Shown one piece after another: positions 59,632 to 64,000 of a stretch of 64,000 bases of DNA. Under the pieces are notes generated by a model. That model saw nothing but the letters and a program-made list of their open reading frames with translations. It had not been told where the DNA came from and ran no database searches. The translations under genes were made by a program, and so were the position numbers. Origin of the DNA: Deltaproteobacteria bacterium IMCC39524 (lineage in GTDB: Bacteria; Desulfobacterota; Desulfuromonadia; Desulfuromonadales; BM103). The first letter of the stretch is position 1; the number at the start of each line of letters is the position of its first letter. The stretch is from the NCBI GenBank assembly GCA_029667085.1, contig JARUHJ010000003.1:62001-126000 (forward strand), read 5' to 3'.

Positions 59632-62018
59632 GCGAAGAGTTGCCTCCCAATGTCATACTGACAACCCTGGACGATGCTATCAACTGGGGGCGCAAGAACA
59701 GCCTCTGGCCGATGTTCTTCGGTCTTTCGTGTTGTTTCGTCGAGATGATGACCAGCATGACGCCCCGTTTCGATATTGCCCGCTTCGGCGCCGAGGTCTT
59801 GCGCAGCACACCGCGTGAAGCCGATCTGATGATCATTTCCGGAACTCCTTTTAAAAAGATGGGCGCCAGCATGTTGCGTGTCTACGAGCAGATGGCCAAC
59901 CCCAAGTGGGTTATGGCGATGGGCAGTTGTGCAAACTCCGGCGGCATGTACGATGTCTACAGCGTCATGCAGGGCGTTAACCAGGTGCTGCCGGTCGATG
60001 TTTACGTGCCCGGCTGTCCACCACGTCCGGAAGCATTTCTGCAGGGTCTGATCATGTTGCAGGAAAAGATCGCCGCAGATGAGCAACCCGCCCGCAAGGT
60101 GCTCGGCATGCAAGGCGGCAGCGAGGGGACAGACGGACCGCTACTGATAGACGGCGTCAGCAAGAGCCGCGACACCCGTGGACCAGGCTTCGGCAACAGC
60201 CCTAACCGCGGCACATCCAGCCAGGCGCCAAATTTCTGGGGGAGCCGTGCCGAAGAGTTATGGCGTCCAGATCAGCCACGTGTAGACTTCGTCGCCTCAA
60301 CACCTGACCTGCGCAAAACCCTGCACGAACATTTTGGTGACCGGGTGCGTGAAGACGCCAAGGGCGCTGATATGCCAACCTTCTGGACCGACACTGAGAC
60401 GGCTCCAGAGTTGCTGCGTTTCCTCAAGGAACAGGCGCCGACCCGATACCGCCGCCTTGAAGACCTGACAGCAATCGACGAGCGGGCACGGAAAAAACGT
60501 CCCAATCACGATTTCACTCTCGTCTATCATCTCTTGTCCTTCGATGACCCCGGCTACCTGCGGGTCAAGGTCCCCCTGCAGGGAGAAACACCGACGGCAC
60601 CGACGATCACCGACGTCTGGACCACGGCCAACTGGTATGAGCGCGAAGCCTACGACATGTTCGGCATCGATTTCAAAGGCCATCCCGACCTGCGCCGTAT
60701 TCTCATGTCTCACGACTGGGAAGGGCACCCCTTGCGCAAGGACCATATCTCGCGCGCGACCGAGATGGAGCCCTTCACACCGGAAGCGGCAATGAAGATG
60801 GTGCCGCGTGATGCGGACAGCTTCTTCAGTGGCAAAGAGATGGAGCGGGTTGACGATGAGACCATGATTCTCAATCTTGGTCCTCATCATCCCGGTACTC
60901 ACGGCGTTCTGCGCCTGGTCGCCAAGCTCAATGGTGAAGAGGTCGAGGATGTTGATGTCGACCTCGGTTACCACCATCGTGGCGCGGAGAAGATCGCGGA
61001 ACGGCAACACTGGAACCAGTACATCCCTTACACCGACCGCATCGACTACCTCTCCGGCGTGCAGAATAACCTCGCTTACCTGTTGCCATTGGAGACCATG
61101 CTCGGTGTCGAGGTCCCGGAGCGGGCCCAGGTGATTCGGGTGATGCTCTGCGAGCTTTTCCGCTTGTCCAACCATCTGGTCTGGCTCGGCACTTTCGCTC
61201 ATGATGTCGGTGCCATGACGCCGGTCTTCTACACCTTCGAGTCGCGGGAAAAAATCTTTGACATCATCGAGCAGATCACCGGTGGCCGTATGCACCCGGC
61301 CTGGCTGCGCGTTGGTGGTTTGCCTATGGACCTTCCCGATGGCTGGAAGCAGACCGTCGATATCTTTACGCGCGATTTTGACAAGCGCATCGATGAGCTC
61401 GACCGCATGTTGACCAACGGACCGATCTTCCGTGCGCGCACCGAAGGTGTTGGTGCCACGACCCTTGACGAAGCGATCGACTGGGGGATGTCCGGTGCCA
61501 ACCTGCGCGCCTGCGGACTGGAATGGGACCTGCGCAAAAAGATGCCCTACTCCGGTTACGAACGCTTTGATTTCGAGATTCCCACTGAAACCGGTGGCTG
61601 CAGTTATGCGCGTTACCTGGTAAGGCTCAACGAAATGCGCCAGAGTTTGCGCATCGTCAAACAGGCCGCGGCCGATATGCCGGGTGGTCCTTACGTGAGC
61701 AACGATTTACGTTATGTCTATCCGGAACGCAATGCCGGCAAAAAAGATATCGAATCACTGATTCATCATTTTATGAATGTGACCCGCGGCCTGACGCCAC
61801 CACGTGGCGAGTGTTACCGCGGCATCGAATCGAGCAAGGGTGAGTGCGGTTATTACGTGGTCAGCGACGGTGGCAACACTCCGTATCGTTTGCGCATCCG
61901 CACCCCGAGCTTCGCCCACATGCAGGTTTTCCCCAAGATCACCAAGGGCTGGATGATTTCCGACTTGATCATGGTTTTGGGGGCAATTGATTTTATTCTC
62001 GCAGATTTGGACAGGTAG
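59628..62018 (+). CDS. nuoBCD: NADH-quinone oxidoreductase fused subunits B/C/D
   Basis: A 796-residue three-subunit fusion forming the core of the Complex I connecting module. The NuoB part (about 1-165) has the N2 cluster cysteines C35, C36 ([10 protein letters not shown]), C101 (GSCANSGG) and C130 (VPGCPPRPE). A flexible linker (about 165-210) is rich in Gly, Ser and Pro. NuoC (about 215-390) contains [19 protein letters not shown]. NuoD (about 405-796) begins [19 protein letters not shown] and ends ADLDR. NuoCD fusions are common and NuoBCD fusions are known but rarer. No frameshift is seen across the joins. Confidence 0.96.
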   Translation: MSEELPPNVILTTLDDAINWGRKNSLWPMFFGLSCCFVEMMTSMTPRFDIARFGAEVLRSTPREADLMIISGTPFKKMGASMLRVYEQMANPKWVMAMGSCANSGGMYDVYSVMQGVNQVLPVDVYVPGCPPRPEAFLQGLIMLQEKIAADEQPARKVLGMQGGSEGTDGPLLIDGVSKSRDTRGPGFGNSPNRGTSSQAPNFWGSRAEELWRPDQPRVDFVASTPDLRKTLHEHFGDRVREDAKGADMPTFWTDTETAPELLRFLKEQAPTRYRRLEDLTAIDERARKKRPNHDFTLVYHLLSFDDPGYLRVKVPLQGETPTAPTITDVWTTANWYEREAYDMFGIDFKGHPDLRRILMSHDWEGHPLRKDHISRATEMEPFTPEAAMKMVPRDADSFFSGKEMERVDDETMILNLGPHHPGTHGVLRLVAKLNGEEVEDVDVDLGYHHRGAEKIAERQHWNQYIPYTDRIDYLSGVQNNLAYLLPLETMLGVEVPERAQVIRVMLCELFRLSNHLVWLGTFAHDVGAMTPVFYTFESREKIFDIIEQITGGRMHPAWLRVGGLPMDLPDGWKQTVDIFTRDFDKRIDELDRMLTNGPIFRARTEGVGATTLDEAIDWGMSGANLRACGLEWDLRKKMPYSGYERFDFEIPTETGGCSYARYLVRLNEMRQSLRIVKQAAADMPGGPYVSNDLRYVYPERNAGKKDIESLIHHFMNVTRGLTPPRGECYRGIESSKGECGYYVVSDGGNTPYRLRIRTPSFAHMQVFPKITKGWMISDLIMVLGAIDFILADLDR

Positions 62019-62024
62019 CTTTTT

Positions 62025-62122
62025 AACGCAAAGACGCAATGGAAAAAGAAAGACGCTATGAAAAGCAATGAAGAGAAAAGACTCTCTTTGCGCCATTCGT
62101 TAAACTTTGCGCCTTTGCGTTG
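62025..62122. repeat. hairpin-forming intergenic repeat between nuoBCD and nuoE
   Basis: AACGCAAAGACGCAA (62025-62039) faces an inverted CTTTGCGCCTTTGCGTTG (62105-62122), making an imperfect stem of about 17 bp across 65 bases. The same CGCAAAGACGCAAAG word occurs at 55340-55354. It interrupts an otherwise tight operon and ends just before nuoE. Confidence 0.6.
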
Positions 62123-62137
62123 CGCTGGTCGGTTTTT

Positions 62138-62632
62138 ATGAAAGAACTTTTACCTCAAAAACAGATCGACAGCTTCAAAGCCAAGGCGGCGGCGATTGCT
62201 CATCCCCATGAGTTGATCGTTGACCAGTTGCGGGCGATCCAGTTGCATCACGGCTGGGTGCCTGACGACGGTGTGCTGTTGACGGCTGAAACCCTCGGGG
62301 TTCTACCGATCGAAGTGGAGGAGGTGGCCACTTTCTACGATAAGATCTTCCGGCGTGAGGTTGGCAAGCGGGTCATTCATGTTTGTGATTCAATTTGCTG
62401 CTGGTCGACCGGTGCCGAGATGATCACCGAACATCTCATGAAAACTTTGGGAATCGGCCTGGGTGAAACAACAGCTGACGGCATCTTCACCCTGCTGCCA
62501 ACCTGCTGTCTTGGTGCCTGTGGTGATGCCCCGGCCATGATGATCGGCTTTACCACGCACGGTTTGCTGACCACCGAGAAGATTGATGCCATTCTGCAAA
62601 GGGAGCGTGCCGCAGTAGCGGCCGAGGTTTAA
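62138..62632 (+). CDS. nuoE: NADH-quinone oxidoreductase subunit E
   Basis: A 164-residue thioredoxin-like [2Fe-2S] subunit. It has the N-terminal helical domain (LRAIQLHHGWVPDDGVLLTA, VEEVATFYDKIF) and cluster ligands in VCDSICCWSTGAE (C-x4-C) and TCCLGACGDAPAM (C-x3-C). I use ATG 62138. The TTG at 62120 lies within the upstream repeat. No good ribosome site precedes the start, unlike the other nuo genes, perhaps because the repeat inserted there. Confidence 0.93.
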   Translation: MKELLPQKQIDSFKAKAAAIAHPHELIVDQLRAIQLHHGWVPDDGVLLTAETLGVLPIEVEEVATFYDKIFRREVGKRVIHVCDSICCWSTGAEMITEHLMKTLGIGLGETTADGIFTLLPTCCLGACGDAPAMMIGFTTHGLLTTEKIDAILQRERAAVAAEV

Positions 62633-62636
62633 GGAT

Positions 62637-63908
62637 ATGAACGCCTATACACAGGTTCTATTCAAAAATCGCCGGCCGAACGAGACGATCCTTTTGCCCG
62701 AGTACGAGAAGAACGGTGGCTACCAGGGCCTGCGCGCGGCGATGAAGATGTCGCCGGCCGAGGTCTGCGAGCTTGTCAAGGGCTCCGGTCTGCGTGGCCG
62801 TGGCGGCGCAGGCTTTCCCACAGGGATCAAATGGTCTTTTTTCCCGGCCGATCAACCGGGAGACAAATACCTGGTCTGTAACGGTGACGAGATGGAGCCG
62901 GGCACTTACAAGGATCGCCAACTGCTACTGGCCGACCCTCATCAACTGGTCGAGGGGATGGCGATTGCAGCCTATGCCCTGCAGACCCAGATCGGTTACA
63001 TCTTCCTGCGTTACGCGTACGAAGATTGTTTTCAACGGCTTGAGCGGGCGATTGAAGAAGCGGTCGAAGCGGGCTACCTGGGGGGAAATATCCTTGGTTC
63101 CGGATTTGACGTCGAACTGCACGTACACGGGAGTGCCGGGCGCTACATCCTTGGCGAGGAGACCTCTCAGCTCAACGGTCTCGAGGGCCGTCGGCCCAAT
63201 CCGCGTTCCAAGCCGCCTTTCCCGGCCCAGCGTGGTCTCTTCGGGCTACCCACCAACGTCAACAACGTCGAAACCCTGGCCACCGTACCGCATATTCTGA
63301 CTCATGGCACCGCCTGGTTTCAGGATCTGGCGCTGAATCCGGAGAGTGCCGGAACCAAGCTCTTTGGCCTGTCCGGACACCTGAACCGCACGGAATGCTT
63401 TGAGCTGCCCCTCGGCATCACCTTGCGTGAAGTCGTGGAAGATTTTGGCGGTGGCGTACGGGGGGGCAAAAAATTCAAAGCCTGTTTGCCAGGTGGCGCG
63501 TCAACCCCATACCTGAACACCGATCACCTTGACGTGATGATGGATTTCAACCCTCTTGAAGAGGTCGAGAGCCGTCTCGGTACAGCGGGCGTGACAGTCT
63601 TTGATGAAGACACCTGCATGGTGGCGGTAACCCGCAACCTCAACCAGTTCTTCGCCCGCGAAAGCTGCGGCTGGTGCACACCTTGCCGAGATGGTCTGTC
63701 CACCATCTCCTGGCTGCTCGACCGAATCGAGTTCGGCCAGGCGACCAACGACGATCTGGCGATGCTCAAGGACCAGGTGAAAAATATCAAGGGACGCTCT
63801 TTTTGCGCCCTGGCCGAAGGCGCCATGGGGCCGGTAGAAGCTCTGCTGCGGCTCTATGAAGATGAAATCAAGGATCACATCCGCAAAGGATGCTGTCCTT
63901 TTAACTAG
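62637..63908 (+). CDS. nuoF: NADH-quinone oxidoreductase subunit F
   Basis: A 423-residue NADH- and FMN-binding subunit. It has the dinucleotide-binding GSGLRGRGGAGFPTGIKWSF, the FMN-site CNGDEMEPGTYKDR, the ETSQLNGLEGRRPNPRSKPP segment and the [4Fe-4S] ligands ESCGWCTPCRDG with a later SFCAL cysteine. It starts four bases after nuoE. This makes Complex I NADH-linked rather than an F420H2 or 11-subunit type. Confidence 0.97.
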   Translation: MNAYTQVLFKNRRPNETILLPEYEKNGGYQGLRAAMKMSPAEVCELVKGSGLRGRGGAGFPTGIKWSFFPADQPGDKYLVCNGDEMEPGTYKDRQLLLADPHQLVEGMAIAAYALQTQIGYIFLRYAYEDCFQRLERAIEEAVEAGYLGGNILGSGFDVELHVHGSAGRYILGEETSQLNGLEGRRPNPRSKPPFPAQRGLFGLPTNVNNVETLATVPHILTHGTAWFQDLALNPESAGTKLFGLSGHLNRTECFELPLGITLREVVEDFGGGVRGGKKFKACLPGGASTPYLNTDHLDVMMDFNPLEEVESRLGTAGVTVFDEDTCMVAVTRNLNQFFARESCGWCTPCRDGLSTISWLLDRIEFGQATNDDLAMLKDQVKNIKGRSFCALAEGAMGPVEALLRLYEDEIKDHIRKGCCPFN

Positions 63909-63944
63909 GCGAGCCCCCAGAGGCCAGCCCCGACAACCGATTTT

Positions 63945-64000
63945 ATGCCTAAACTGACTATCGACAACCTTGAAGTGACCGTGCCGGACGGGACCAACGT
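63945..64000 (+). CDS. nuoG: NADH-quinone oxidoreductase subunit G (5' end only)
   Basis: A partial frame running off the window. It reads MPKLTIDNLEVTVPDGTN, the typical beginning of the NuoG ferredoxin-like domain, 36 bases after nuoF. Only about 18 codons are visible. Confidence 0.75.
   Translation, partial: MPKLTIDNLEVTVPDGTN

Noticed and set aside
60297-61295. 332-codon minus-strand frame opposite nuoBCD
   Set aside because: Shadow of the NuoC/NuoD coding frame.

Overview
This 64 kb window is the replication-origin neighbourhood of a bacterial chromosome. It most resembles the Desulfuromonadales/Geobacterales (Desulfuromonas, Geopsychrobacter, Pelobacter or Geobacter-like Desulfobacterota). 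That placement is inferred from gene order and architecture rather than from a database search. The supporting traits are an ATP synthase cluster with paired b and b' subunits but no a or c subunit, a fused NuoB-C-D subunit, a lipoprotein-type CpoB, and the block parAB-rsmG-mnmG-mnmE-jag-yidC-yidD-rnpA-rpmH-dnaA-dnaN-recF-gyrB-gyrA.

Layout. 0-9.5 kb: mfd and nadA (minus), the twin-arginine translocase tatBC (plus), a periplasmic DsbA-like thioredoxin with a propeller-like N-terminus (minus), an ABC-2 exporter pair (plus) and a GntR/FCD regulator (minus). 9.5-11.9 kb: a remnant of a potassium channel with an internal deletion, a sugar-phosphate-isomerase-like gene, an AT-rich TauE/SafE permease and an empty stretch. 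11.9-17.8 kb: the ATP synthase operon b'-b-delta-alpha-gamma-beta-epsilon (minus). 18-27.2 kb: bactofilin, parB, parA, rsmG, mnmG, two parS sites, mnmE, jag, yidC, yidD, rnpA and the short rpmH (all minus). 27.2-29.15 kb: origin region with DnaA boxes on one side of dnaA and an AT-rich, DnaA-trio-like tract on the other. 29-40.4 kb: dnaN, recF, gyrB, gyrA, a TPR protein, gpsA, a periplasmic cyclophilin, an EEP-fold protein and nth (plus). 40.5-46.9 kb: PBP1A (minus), pyruvate kinase, queC, folE2 and a GT-A-like transferase. 47-51.9 kb: the full Tol-Pal envelope system. 51.9-52.2 kb: tRNA-Lys and tRNA-Glu. 52.6-58.3 kb: a YeiH-type transporter, glutamate dehydrogenase and a large protein joining a degenerate KaiC-like domain to a PEP-synthase-type ATP-grasp domain. 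58.5-64 kb: rnhA and the start of the Complex I operon (nuoA, nuoBCD, nuoE, nuoF, partial nuoG).

Gene orientation switches at the origin. Almost everything to the left is on the minus strand and almost everything to the right on the plus strand, so most genes run with the fork. The parABS and bactofilin genes, the gyrases, DnaA/DnaN/RecF and the RNA-modification/membrane-insertion block form the usual origin-linked housekeeping set.

The most interesting signal is a 13-15 bp palindrome, TGTATAC(A/T)GTATACA. It occurs three times in 64 kb: on top of the -10 of the GntR regulator's own promoter (9435-9449), just upstream of the ATP synthase operon (17833-17847), and upstream of rnhA and the Complex I operon (58269-58283). 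This points to one FCD-type GntR regulator that senses a carboxylate-like metabolite and jointly controls itself, ATP synthase and NADH dehydrogenase. Other points of interest are the KaiC-like/ATP-grasp fusion, a MITE-like element, hairpin repeats inside the nuo operon, the decayed K+ channel, an EEP-fold protein lacking canonical catalytic residues, and the parS pair between mnmG and mnmE.
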